DNA from: Foliamicus sp965115835
GTDB taxonomy: Bacteria; Pseudomonadota; Gammaproteobacteria; Steroidobacterales; Foliamicaceae
NCBI GenBank assembly: GCA_965115835.1
Contig: OZ220471.1
Location: 930,001 to 994,000 of the forward strand
DNA length: 64,000 nucleotides
Direction of reading: 5' to 3'
Each line of letters opens with the position of its first letter. The first letter of the stretch is position 1. The notes beneath the pieces are model-generated. The model made no database searches. It saw only the letters and a list, made by a program, of their open reading frames with translations, and had not been told where the DNA came from. A program made the position numbers and the translations under genes. This document shows positions 9,341 through 18,924 of this stretch, one piece after another.

Positions 9341-9958
9341 TCAAGTGGTAGCCTCGATGATGGCATTGCGAAATGCCTTGAAGCTGCGGGAGCTATTGAT
9401 GCACGGATCGAAGTGTCTTCCGATAGTACTGGCAGCCTCCATTTTCGCCAGTCCCTGCTTGAAATATCCGTGGTTCTGAAGGATTTTCTCGAATGTCTCC
9501 CATGTGCCGCTCTTGATTGCATCGGGATCACGATAAGGCGCTTTTCGGGGAATATGATTCGAAACCCGGGGATAAGCCGCACATACTGCCGACCAATCGC
9601 CGAAATACCACGCCTCGAGTTCCTCGATTGCGATCCTTGTTACTACCTGCCAATCCTGACCGCCAGCGACCCGCCTTGATCGAAGCCCGGCTTCTTCGCA
9701 AATTCTCTCCATGCGCTGCTTGAGCTTCTTGCAACGGTCTTCGTCGCGGTCCACAACCACCACGATGCGATACTCGGCAGGGATCCATTTCGCATAGGCC
9801 TCAAGGCGACTCCCTATATTTCGCAACATTGCCGGCTTGCCCGAGTAAGAGTAAACATGGAAAGTGCAAGCTTCCGGCAGAAGCTTTGCCAGCCAAGCTT
9901 TCAGGAAGGCTTCCATGGAACGCTCTTCCACATGAAACTCGAGATGGGAGGCGGACAT
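9341..9958 (-). CDS. DUF4276 family protein (Toprim-like partner of AAA ATPase)
   Basis: 205 aa. It starts one base after the stop of the AAA gene, so the two are co-translated. It begins LEFHVEERSMEAFLKAWL; the early Glu (VEERS) and the DRDEDR motif near residue 70 match the acidic metal site of Toprim-like DUF4276 proteins. Later come EELEAWYFGDW and a C-terminal IIEATT. DUF4276 proteins typically pair with AAA ATPases in phage-defence loci (family knowledge), resembling OLD-, AbiL- or PARIS-type two-component systems in layout. The catalytic activity here is unproven. The C-terminus differs from the collapsed relic next door, so they are paralogues rather than a recent duplication. Confidence 0.8.
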   Translation of the reverse strand: MSASHLEFHVEERSMEAFLKAWLAKLLPEACTFHVYSYSGKPAMLRNIGSRLEAYAKWIPAEYRIVVVVDRDEDRCKKLKQRMERICEEAGLRSRRVAGGQDWQVVTRIAIEELEAWYFGDWSAVCAAYPRVSNHIPRKAPYRDPDAIKSGTWETFEKILQNHGYFKQGLAKMEAASTIGRHFDPCINSSRSFKAFRNAIIEATT

Positions 9959-9959
9959 G

Positions 9960-11198
9960 TCAGTTTTCGCTCCAGCCCCGCGCCGGCATTCCTCCTTCGG
10001 TCAAGGGGTCTCCAACCCCGAATTGACCTTCCATCCAAAGATCGCCCAGTTGGGCGCCAGCGTCCATGAACGCCCTGACTTTCCTGTTCTGATGCAGGGA
10101 ATGACACTGCGTGTAACCGGACTCGTCGCGCCAGAGCACTCGCACTTCCCTGGGCCGCAACGCGTCGAGAAAGAACGGCGAATGGGTGGTCACGACGATT
10201 TGCGTGGCGCCGCCCGCCGCCCGACATTCTTCCGCAAGCCCATAGAGCAGACGGGGATGCAGGAAGTTTTCCGGTTCCTCGATACCGATAAACGGAGGCG
10301 GAACAGGATCGTGCAGCAAGGCCAGATAGGCGAGCATCTTGAGCGTACCGTCCGATGCGAACCGGGCCCTGACCGGCTCGGCAAACGGGGTGTCCTTGAT
10401 CCGCAGCAGCAGTCTTCCGTCCGGCATCGGGTCCGCAGCCACCCTTTCAATTTTGGGAACCCGTTCCCGAAGCCTGCTGAAAATGAGTTTCAGGCGTTCG
10501 GGATGCTCTTCGGACAGATGCTGGATCACATTGGCCAGATTGTCTCCGGTCTTGCTCAGGCGTTCCTGCGGCCCCGCTTCCGGCTGTCCTCTTGCATCTT
10601 CGGACGAAAGATAAGACACATGCCATCCCATGATCAAGTCGCGCAGCGCGACAACACGGGGATTTTCCGCCAACTGGCCCAGCGCGTTGACCGCCAGAGT
10701 GTCCGGAGAACTCAGCGGAACTTCGATTCGTTCGTCTTGCTTGTCGGGCAATTCTCCCGAAATGACCCACCCGCTTCCGTTGGCGTAGTCGAGGAACCTG
10801 AAGGGCGCCCCATAGCTCCCCCGCTTCCAGCGGAGCCATTCCATCGCCACAAAAGGCCGACCATTTTTCTCATCGACTTCCAGGTGATAAGTGATCAAGG
10901 GCTTGCGAGGTTGTTCACGGTATGCGATTTCAATCAGCACCGAACCCTCTCCGCCACGCGACTTCAATTCCCGGGCCTTGCCACGCTTCTCCCACGCGCG
11001 GCGCAACCCGCCCTCGAAACACTCGGCCAGAAATGCGAATACATCGAACACCGTGGATTTCCCGCTGCCATTGGGGCCAAGCAACACGGTAAGGGGCGTC
11101 AGATGCTTCAACTCGACATCTCGCAGCGCACGAAAATTCCGCACCTTGAGGCGTTCGATACGCGGCGGCGCCCCGCCTTGCCCTGTCGTCGCGTTCAT
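9960..11198 (-). CDS. AAA family ATPase (AAA_21/OLD-like) of a DUF4276 pair
   Basis: 412 aa. Starts IERLKVRNFRALRDVELKHL, then Walker A GPNGSGKSTVFDVF near residue 40. Walker B is FIGIEEPENFLHPRL near residue 320, followed by TTHSPFFLDAL, the switch His region of SMC/RecF/OLD-type ATPases. There is no long coiled coil. It ends one base before the DUF4276 start. Proteins of this class sense invasion or DNA state and license a partner nuclease (family knowledge). It sits 25 bp after the RloC-like gene on the same strand, consistent with one long transcript. Confidence 0.85.
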   Translation of the reverse strand: MNATTGQGGAPPRIERLKVRNFRALRDVELKHLTPLTVLLGPNGSGKSTVFDVFAFLAECFEGGLRRAWEKRGKARELKSRGGEGSVLIEIAYREQPRKPLITYHLEVDEKNGRPFVAMEWLRWKRGSYGAPFRFLDYANGSGWVISGELPDKQDERIEVPLSSPDTLAVNALGQLAENPRVVALRDLIMGWHVSYLSSEDARGQPEAGPQERLSKTGDNLANVIQHLSEEHPERLKLIFSRLRERVPKIERVAADPMPDGRLLLRIKDTPFAEPVRARFASDGTLKMLAYLALLHDPVPPPFIGIEEPENFLHPRLLYGLAEECRAAGGATQIVVTTHSPFFLDALRPREVRVLWRDESGYTQCHSLHQNRKVRAFMDAGAQLGDLWMEGQFGVGDPLTEGGMPARGWSEN

Positions 11199-11222
11199 TC
11201 CCCTATTCTCGCCAATCCTGTC

Positions 11223-13517
11223 TCATCTCCCGCCGGCGCTTAATTCACCTTCGGATTTACAAAGTTGCACCATGGCCGAGTGGTGTGCTTCATCCACCGA
11301 CCTGATCATCTCCAACAGGTCATTCAGCACACCTGACCCTTCGGCAAGCGCCGTCAAGTCGTGCTCCGGTTCACCTACAGCGAGGCTGTGTGAGTACGTG
11401 TTCAGAAACCGGATTATCCTGAGCTTCTTCGTTTCGTCGAATTGAACCTTCTTCAGCTTTTCCCGCAGATTTCCCGAGGAGATGTGCGGGAAACGAAATG
11501 CGAGAAAGGTCTCCAACATCCGCCTGGCGATGTTCGGGAGAATGTAATTCTTTCCCAAACTTCGAGACTCTGATGAATTTGACGCTTGGTAAACCTGACT
11601 GAACAAGTAATGGTATTCCGATTCGTACTTCTCAAGCAGCGGGTCGAGTGATCGAATGGTGCTGCTCCGCACATTGTCTTCCGACGAAGGTTCAAGCATG
11701 AAGAAGCGTACAGGGCGTTTGTCTTTGTTTGACTTATTCTGCCCTTTCACATGACGAAACCAATTACGAACCTGCCTGAAGAACGAGAAGTTGTGGGTCA
11801 GGACAAATAGCTGGCCTGCATCTTTCGTGCGCTCCCGAATAAGGCCGGAGGCAAGGAACAACGCATTGGCATCAAGGCTCGACACCGGATCGTCGAGCAC
11901 GACAACACCGTTTTCAAGCGTAAAGTCCCTGCCTTGTAAAGACTTCAGGAAATACAAAAGTGCGATGGCCGTGGTTTCGCCCTCACTCAAAGAATTGGCC
12001 GGCATCCTGCCTCGGGTGATCGTATAACCGGTTTCCTTGATCTCCACGCGTAGCTCGTCGTGCCCGAGATACTTTCGGAGCTCTTCGTTCAGCTCCTCAG
12101 CGGGACGGCGATGCTCAGTGATCTCCCGCTCCAGCCTCAAGACTTTAGCACCGAGGTGCTCGACCTCTTTTTTCGTTGTTTCTACAGTCGTCTTCGTGGT
12201 ATCCGTGCCTTCCTTCAAGTTGACAAATTCTTCCAGATTTTCTGCGATCATGTCGTCAGCCAGCCGCTTCCGCGCTTTTTTACGCCGTGTTTCGAGCTCT
12301 TTGGATGCCTGATTGTGCTTTTGAATTAATGAATTGAGATTTGCGGCTGCTTCCGCTTTCAAGGGCGGCGTTTCAATATCCAGCTTGGCAGATTCGAAAA
12401 CCTTGCTCTTCTTGCCCTCCAAAGCTTGCGTCGCGGCATTCAGAAATTCCTCAAGCTGTTGCAGCACATCGGTAAGTTGTGTTTTCGCAACCCGAAACTC
12501 GGCATGATATTCATCGTACAGTTTTTCCTCGTTCGGCAGCGCGGATTCAAACTCTTTCAACCGCCTTTCCATTTTCTTCAGCGTATCAATCTCTTGGTTT
12601 ATGCGCTGAATGAACTGTTCATAGTGGTCGTTGAAATGCCCTTCCAACGCAGCAAGTCGATGCTCCGGCAGAGCCTGTTCGCAGAACTGGCATTTCTCGA
12701 TATCTCGACCTTGGTGTAATGCCAAACCCTGCCGAATCCAAGAGGCGAGTTCAGCATCGTCTTTCAGGGTATCAATCGCTGCTGACACAACTGTTGTTTG
12801 CAGGAGCTCCGATACGCGGTCTGTGACCGATTCGAGATTCGGCATCGCATAAGCGAGTTCCGTTACTTTATCTTTCGGTGTCGCTTGGTGTTGAGAGAGC
12901 AACCTTCCACGATCAGCTTCGGTAAGGCGGTAAGTGGCACGGTCGCCGGACTTCAGCATCTTGGTTGCTTCGTCCCGGAAATCGGATTTGTTGTAGTTGT
13001 TATACGAATTTTGACCACTCGACCGGAGAGTGTCCTTGATTACCCTTGCACGGTCGATGCAGAACCGGTCGAAATTTTGGGAAGCTTTATTTTTATTGCT
13101 CTCGGCAGACTCAAATTGTGACTGGGCTATCACAAGTTGCTGCTTCAGTCTTTCCACTTCCTGCTGTTTTTCGGCACTTTCCGTGCCCAAAACAAAGATG
13201 GACGGCATCTCCCCACTCTTGACAGAAAACACGCTTTGTTCGATGAAGTCGCGGTTGAAGACACGGACCTGTAGGTTCGACTGCGGAAACTCTTCTCCTG
13301 TTACATTTCTGTCCTCAGTGCGTAAAACGACCTCTCCCGTCTCTGGTTGCTCGCGGCGCCCCAGATTGCGAAATATACGGCTCAGTGTTGTTTTCCCGGT
13401 CCCGTTCCAGCCGTAAATCAGGTTGTACCGCTTGAATTCCGGCAAATTGGGCGGCCATGTGAAGCTTCGAAAAACGCCGCAACTGCGTAAACGCGATATC
13501 CGGGTAATTGGTGTCAT
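11223..13517 (-). CDS. rloC: RloC/PrrC-like AAA protein, candidate anticodon nuclease
   Basis: 764 aa, starting in an ATGA overlap with hsdS. Walker A is YGWNGTGKTTLSRIF near residue 35. Long coiled coils flank a central CQFC (about residue 276), which matches the zinc-hook CxxC of RloC. The ABC-like signature is NSLSEGETTAIALLYFLKSL, Walker B is VVVLDDPVSSLDA, and the switch is LTHNFSFF. The C-terminal ~150 residues hold RRMLETFLAFRFP and RFLNTYSHS; the Arg, the Glu four residues later and the His ~40 residues on resemble the Arg-Glu-His set of PrrC/RloC anticodon nucleases, but I cannot confirm the alignment. RloC and PrrC are known to be linked to type I restriction loci and to cleave tRNA when the restriction enzyme is inhibited. 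Position between hsdS and hsdR supports the same guard role. Confidence 0.75.
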   Translation of the reverse strand: MTPITRISRLRSCGVFRSFTWPPNLPEFKRYNLIYGWNGTGKTTLSRIFRNLGRREQPETGEVVLRTEDRNVTGEEFPQSNLQVRVFNRDFIEQSVFSVKSGEMPSIFVLGTESAEKQQEVERLKQQLVIAQSQFESAESNKNKASQNFDRFCIDRARVIKDTLRSSGQNSYNNYNKSDFRDEATKMLKSGDRATYRLTEADRGRLLSQHQATPKDKVTELAYAMPNLESVTDRVSELLQTTVVSAAIDTLKDDAELASWIRQGLALHQGRDIEKCQFCEQALPEHRLAALEGHFNDHYEQFIQRINQEIDTLKKMERRLKEFESALPNEEKLYDEYHAEFRVAKTQLTDVLQQLEEFLNAATQALEGKKSKVFESAKLDIETPPLKAEAAANLNSLIQKHNQASKELETRRKKARKRLADDMIAENLEEFVNLKEGTDTTKTTVETTKKEVEHLGAKVLRLEREITEHRRPAEELNEELRKYLGHDELRVEIKETGYTITRGRMPANSLSEGETTAIALLYFLKSLQGRDFTLENGVVVLDDPVSSLDANALFLASGLIRERTKDAGQLFVLTHNFSFFRQVRNWFRHVKGQNKSNKDKRPVRFFMLEPSSEDNVRSSTIRSLDPLLEKYESEYHYLFSQVYQASNSSESRSLGKNYILPNIARRMLETFLAFRFPHISSGNLREKLKKVQFDETKKLRIIRFLNTYSHSLAVGEPEHDLTALAEGSGVLNDLLEMIRSVDEAHHSAMVQLCKSEGELSAGGR

Positions 13518-15238
13518 ACGACCTTCTCAATCAACTTCCTGGTTTCGCGAAGGCGTATCTGACCGGAGATGAGCTTGGGGAGCAGGAGGTCGCGGGTTTG
13601 CGCAAGCGATTCAGTTTCTCTCTCGTTTGCGACAACGCGGTCATACAGAGGGCGCACGGCGCACTCAAAGACAGAAAGCGCTGACTCGGCTGGGACGAGC
13701 ACTGGTATAGGGCGAAATACTTTCTTGCTGATCTCGGCGAAGGTCGAGCCGCTTGATATATCCTTGATGTAATCAAGGTTCTTGTGGCACCAGAATAGAA
13801 CAAAGATGTTTGAAAGCTGTTTCTGGCAAACCATAGCGATGAACCCTTGGTTAACGGCGGTTGGCACTTCAGCGATTGCGAGGTAGCCAATCGGAGCACG
13901 CGAGGACAAAAGAACGGTGCCGACCGGCAAGAGCCCGGAGCTTATCTTGCTTACTCCGGCATCGGTAATCTTCCTGTTCGTGTCAAGTAGCGTCGGCGAC
14001 TTCAGCTTGGAGAGGTCCTTCGGGGTGGCCCAGTGGTGTTCGCCACCATCCCAGTAAGAAGGCTCTCTCGTGCTGGGAGTTCCGCCGCCAATAACTTGGA
14101 CCTCCTTGCCGATTTCCGAGAATGTCCATCCGACTGGCTTCCCCTCGTCGTCGAGCGCATCGGGAAACAGTTTCCATATTTCGGGAGGCAGGTAGGGTTC
14201 GCGGCCTTCTGTCTTTGCCCGGACCGGTCCGAAATCGACGAACCAGTCCTTGAAGATGGCTTGCGCCATCGCTTCCAGCGTCTCGTTCATGCGCCGGTTC
14301 AGTTCGATCTTGTCGTCCAGCGCGCCAAGGACATGCGCAATGGCGCGTTGCTCGGAAAGGGGCGGGAGAGGAATCTCGATTGTTCGCAGATAGGTTACAG
14401 GCTGCGCGATGGACGGAACCCCCACCTGTGATGCATTGGCAAGTAACTTGTGTTGGCCTTCGGATGAGGTGAAATACAAAGCGACAAAATCGGGAATAAC
14501 CTTTGATTGGTCGCAACGCATGTAGAACTGTCTCTGTGAAATGACGTAGCGGTCGAAACGTGAGAATTCCGGCACATAGGCGACCTGCCCAATGTTGCCT
14601 GCATGGGTGAAAACCACATCGCCACGGCGAACATTGGCGTTCTTGAGTCGCGTCGCGTGCTCTGGAGTGATGAAGTTGAAACCGGGCGTATCGTCAACCC
14701 GAATGCCGCGAAGATGCTGTCCACTGATGATAGGAACGCCCTCAGGCACAAAGGTCTCAACCTTGATCGACGACCCGAAGGGACCCATGGCCACTTTCTC
14801 GGAAAGCTCCTCGATAGTTGCGGCTGGCCAAGCACTTTCAGGTCGTCGCGCCGGATCAAGAGCGCTGGAATGCTCTGGCGGAGCCTGCGCATCCACTCCG
14901 TCGGCGCGAGCAGCCTTCATCGTGCCGAGTGGCGCCAGCACCACATGCTCGCGCTCAATCTCTTGGTGGAACCGCTCCGGCAGGCGCGCCCAGTCGCGGG
15001 CTTCGACCAGGAAGGGGATGTTCGATTCCTGCAATGCCTCCTTGAAGTCCGCCAGATTGCCCGCCGGAATCTCTTTCAGCCCTGGCCCGCGCAGTACCAG
15101 ATCGAGATCGCTGCCATCATGGCTCCGCCCGTTGACGCGGCTGCCACAGGCCCACACCTCCACATCGGGCAGATGCTCCCGCAACAGCGCCTCCAGCACT
15201 TTGCGATGCCGTGGCTCGAGATGCAGCCGGTCAGTCAT
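13514..15238 (-). CDS. hsdS: MntA-like nucleotidyltransferase fused to type I specificity subunit HsdS
   Basis: 574 aa from the ATG at 15238, which overlaps the hepT end by 8 bp. Residues ~1-105 are a minimal nucleotidyltransferase with GSRVNGRSHDGSDLD, an exact GSX10DXD motif as in MntA antitoxins. A ~35-residue linker follows. The rest is HsdS: target recognition domain 1 (VAMGPFGSSIKVETFVPEG), conserved helix PLPPLSEQRAIAHVLGALDDKIELNRRMN split over the centre, then domain 2 (GGGTPSTREPSYWDGG) and the ending LLPKLISGQIRL. HsdS sets the DNA sequence recognised by the complex. An internal ATG at 14920 could give HsdS alone (468 aa). The third acidic position of the transferase reads VEARDW rather than the usual VD.VDW. 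It overlaps rloC by ATGA. A stop-codon loss joining two genes is an alternative to a selected fusion. Confidence 0.85.
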   Translation of the reverse strand: MTDRLHLEPRHRKVLEALLREHLPDVEVWACGSRVNGRSHDGSDLDLVLRGPGLKEIPAGNLADFKEALQESNIPFLVEARDWARLPERFHQEIEREHVVLAPLGTMKAARADGVDAQAPPEHSSALDPARRPESAWPAATIEELSEKVAMGPFGSSIKVETFVPEGVPIISGQHLRGIRVDDTPGFNFITPEHATRLKNANVRRGDVVFTHAGNIGQVAYVPEFSRFDRYVISQRQFYMRCDQSKVIPDFVALYFTSSEGQHKLLANASQVGVPSIAQPVTYLRTIEIPLPPLSEQRAIAHVLGALDDKIELNRRMNETLEAMAQAIFKDWFVDFGPVRAKTEGREPYLPPEIWKLFPDALDDEGKPVGWTFSEIGKEVQVIGGGTPSTREPSYWDGGEHHWATPKDLSKLKSPTLLDTNRKITDAGVSKISSGLLPVGTVLLSSRAPIGYLAIAEVPTAVNQGFIAMVCQKQLSNIFVLFWCHKNLDYIKDISSGSTFAEISKKVFRPIPVLVPAESALSVFECAVRPLYDRVVANERETESLAQTRDLLLPKLISGQIRLRETRKLIEKVV

Positions 15239-15659
15239 CCGCCGCTGCTTCGAGCGTGTTCGCCAGAGACCTGGCGTCGGCAATGAACTCGGGCAGCAGC
15301 TTCAGCGTGGCCTCGGCGAAACTTTCGCCATAATCGTGCGCGGTATCGCTGCGGTTGTCGCGATAACCAAGCCAGCGTTCCGCTGCATCGGTGTCTATCA
15401 GTCCGTGTCGGGCGGCATGCCGGAACATGTCCTTGAAAACAAGACGGTCAGCCTGCCTGTTGCTGGCGAAGAAGGCGGCAAGCCGCTTGCGCAACAGCTT
15501 GCCGCTCTGCTCCAGCACCAACTCGAACTCCTTTACGCAGGCGGCGCGATAAATGTCGTATATGAAGTCGTCCTCCATCCTGCGATACTTGGCGATCTCG
15601 CCGAAAGCAGTTTCCAGCGCCCCGATACAGCGTCGCAGAAAGGTGGTGTCAATGCTCAT
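15231..15659 (-). CDS. hepT: HepT-like HEPN toxin (RX4HXY)
   Basis: 142 aa from the ATG at 15659 (MSIDTTFLRRC); a longer frame exists but lacks support. All-helical HEPN protein of the nucleotidyltransferase substrate-binding type (HI0074-like). It contains RSDTAHDY, matching the RX4HXY motif of HepT ribonuclease toxins, in which the Tyr is AMPylated by the MntA antitoxin (established for HepT-MntA). The partner is the MntA domain fused to HsdS immediately downstream, overlapping by 8 bp. The toxin is therefore encoded inside the restriction operon directly before its antitoxin, the normal order for this family. Confidence 0.85.
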   Translation of the reverse strand: MSIDTTFLRRCIGALETAFGEIAKYRRMEDDFIYDIYRAACVKEFELVLEQSGKLLRKRLAAFFASNRQADRLVFKDMFRHAARHGLIDTDAAERWLGYRDNRSDTAHDYGESFAEATLKLLPEFIADARSLANTLEAAADD

Positions 15660-15739
15660 GCCCCGCCTCCCGGATGTCGGCCTTTTGTGGCTAACGTATG
15701 AACAGCAAACCGTTTTGTGCCTCATATTTTGCAAAAAGT

Positions 15740-15763
15740 GATACACAACTGTCTTTGTGTATC
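15740..15763. promoter_or_regulatory. Perfect 9-bp inverted repeat upstream of hepT
   Basis: GATACACAA and TTGTGTATC are separated by six bases, 12 bp after the fic stop and about 80 bp before the hepT start. It could be an operator for autoregulation of the toxin-antitoxin genes. It could also be a weak terminator for hsdM-fic, since on the minus strand a run of five T follows shortly after. The sequence alone does not decide. Confidence 0.5.
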
Positions 15764-15774
15764 ATGGATGAGGC

Positions 15775-16889
15775 TCAAAATACGCCATTACCCTCTGCAA
15801 TATCCAGCAGCTCGGGAAATATCAGGACGGAAGGCTGGCGTCCCTGCCCTTCAATGATAGCCTTCAGTATGCCGCCTTCTCGAAGAATCTTGAGGATCCG
15901 TTGTGCTGTCTGCTTTGGAATGCCCGCGTTGGCGATGAAATCGGTACTCCTGAAGATAGGACACTCAAACATCCAGTCCAATGCGCGGACGGCGTATCGG
16001 GAACGAGTAATGGCAGGTATGCGGCCCTTCATTTCTTCATACAGATTGAGAATTCTGGAGGCCTTCCCGGAGTTATCCTCGGCTTGTTTGCGCACTGCTT
16101 CAAGGAAAAATCGGCACCATCCTGTCCAGTCGTCATCGCGGGAGACGGCGAGCAGACCGTCGTAGTAGGCGTCGCGACGCGCCTCGAAGTGGGCGCTGAT
16201 GTAGAACATGGGCGCGCGGATGAGGCCGACTTGCCAAAGGAAAAGGGGTACCAGCATTCGTCCAAGGCGTCCGTTTCCATCCAGGAATGGGTGCAGGGCC
16301 TCGAATTCGGCATGAAGGATGGCTAGTTGCACCAGCTTGTCGGGAGATTCCGCATGAATGTGGCGCTCCCACACGCTCAGAGCGCCGGGAAGTTTTTCCG
16401 CGCCGATGGGGACGAAACTGGCGTTATCAATGGTACAACCGGGCGGACCGATCCAGTTGGGGATACGCCGGTATTCACCGGGCGACTTGCCGTGGCCCCG
16501 CACTCCGCTCATCAATATCTCGTGCGCCTCCCGGATAACTCTTTGGGAGAGCGGCAACTTCTCCAGCGATGTTGCCGCTTGACGCATGGCGGCGCGATAG
16601 TTGAGTACCTCGCGAATGTCGTCTCGGCGCGCTGGCGAATCGGGTTCACGCCCGGCCTCGAATTCCAGTACTTCGCCCATGGTGGCTTGTGTGCCTTCAA
16701 TACGCGAAGAGAGCACTGCTTCCTGAGTGGTTAGCGGCGCAAGCAGGACTTCGGGGTTGGGAATTGCGGCGAGCATCCCGTCATAACGCGCCAGTGCCGC
16801 GGCCGCTGGTCCGATGAACGGGATCAACCTCGGCCATTCGATCCGATCTTCGGGAGGAAATCCCCCTTCATGATAATGGACGGCTGCCA

Positions 16890-16893
<4 letters not shown>
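15775..16893 (-). CDS. Fic family protein with N-terminal inhibitory helix
   Basis: 372 aa, ATG overlapping the hsdM stop (ATGA). The Fic core motif is HPFLDGNGRLGR near residue 205, a complete HPFx(D/E)GNGRxxR with the catalytic His. The N-terminal SSRIEGT (about residue 62) is the (S/T)xxxE(G/N) inhibitory motif of class II Fic proteins, whose Glu blocks ATP until relieved. A C-terminal winged-helix-like segment (STDFIANAGIPKQTAQRILK) is also typical. Fic enzymes usually AMPylate protein targets. Genes of this kind are often found between hsdM and hsdS in type I loci. The role may be regulation of the restriction unit or a toxin-like function (inference). Confidence 0.9.
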
Positions 16894-18527
<1,634 letters not shown>

Positions 18528-18924
18528 GTCGCATCCCTCCGGTGAATTGTCGCTTCGCCGCCCGCAGCACGGAACATATCCCGGCGAACGGCCCCTTCAT
18601 CCTGCCCCGCAGCCGGACAGTTTGCAATCGCGCTGACAAGTTTCGCATCCCGATCGAGAAATCGGAACTCATGGGCGGTTTCCGGTTTGCCTTTCAGCTC
18701 TTCTGGCGGCCCAGGAATCGGAACTCATGGGCTACTTCCGGCCCCGTATGCAGTGAACCCGCATATGCCCTTTGCGGGTTCCGGACGATTCCGCCACGCC
18801 CGGCGCGCCCATGCTTGCTCTACCGCAGGCCCGGCCCTGCTCATTCTCGCGAGCGCGCGCCGAACCGCGGCGGCTCTCGCCCGGAATTCCGCGAATCCGG
18901 CGAAAAGCCCGGGCTCGGCGGCGC
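18528..18924. promoter_or_regulatory. Divergent intergenic region with a 17-bp direct repeat and a hairpin
   Basis: Between hsdM (minus) and the serine hydrolase (plus). AATCGGAACTCATGGGC occurs twice, at 18660-18676 and 18716-18732, 56 bp apart. An inverted repeat AACCCGCA/TGCGGGTT lies at 18756-18763 and 18773-18780. Both could be regulator sites for one of the divergent genes. I see no clear consensus promoter. The hydrolase frame is open upstream of its chosen start, but that part lacks protein-like composition. Confidence 0.35.
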
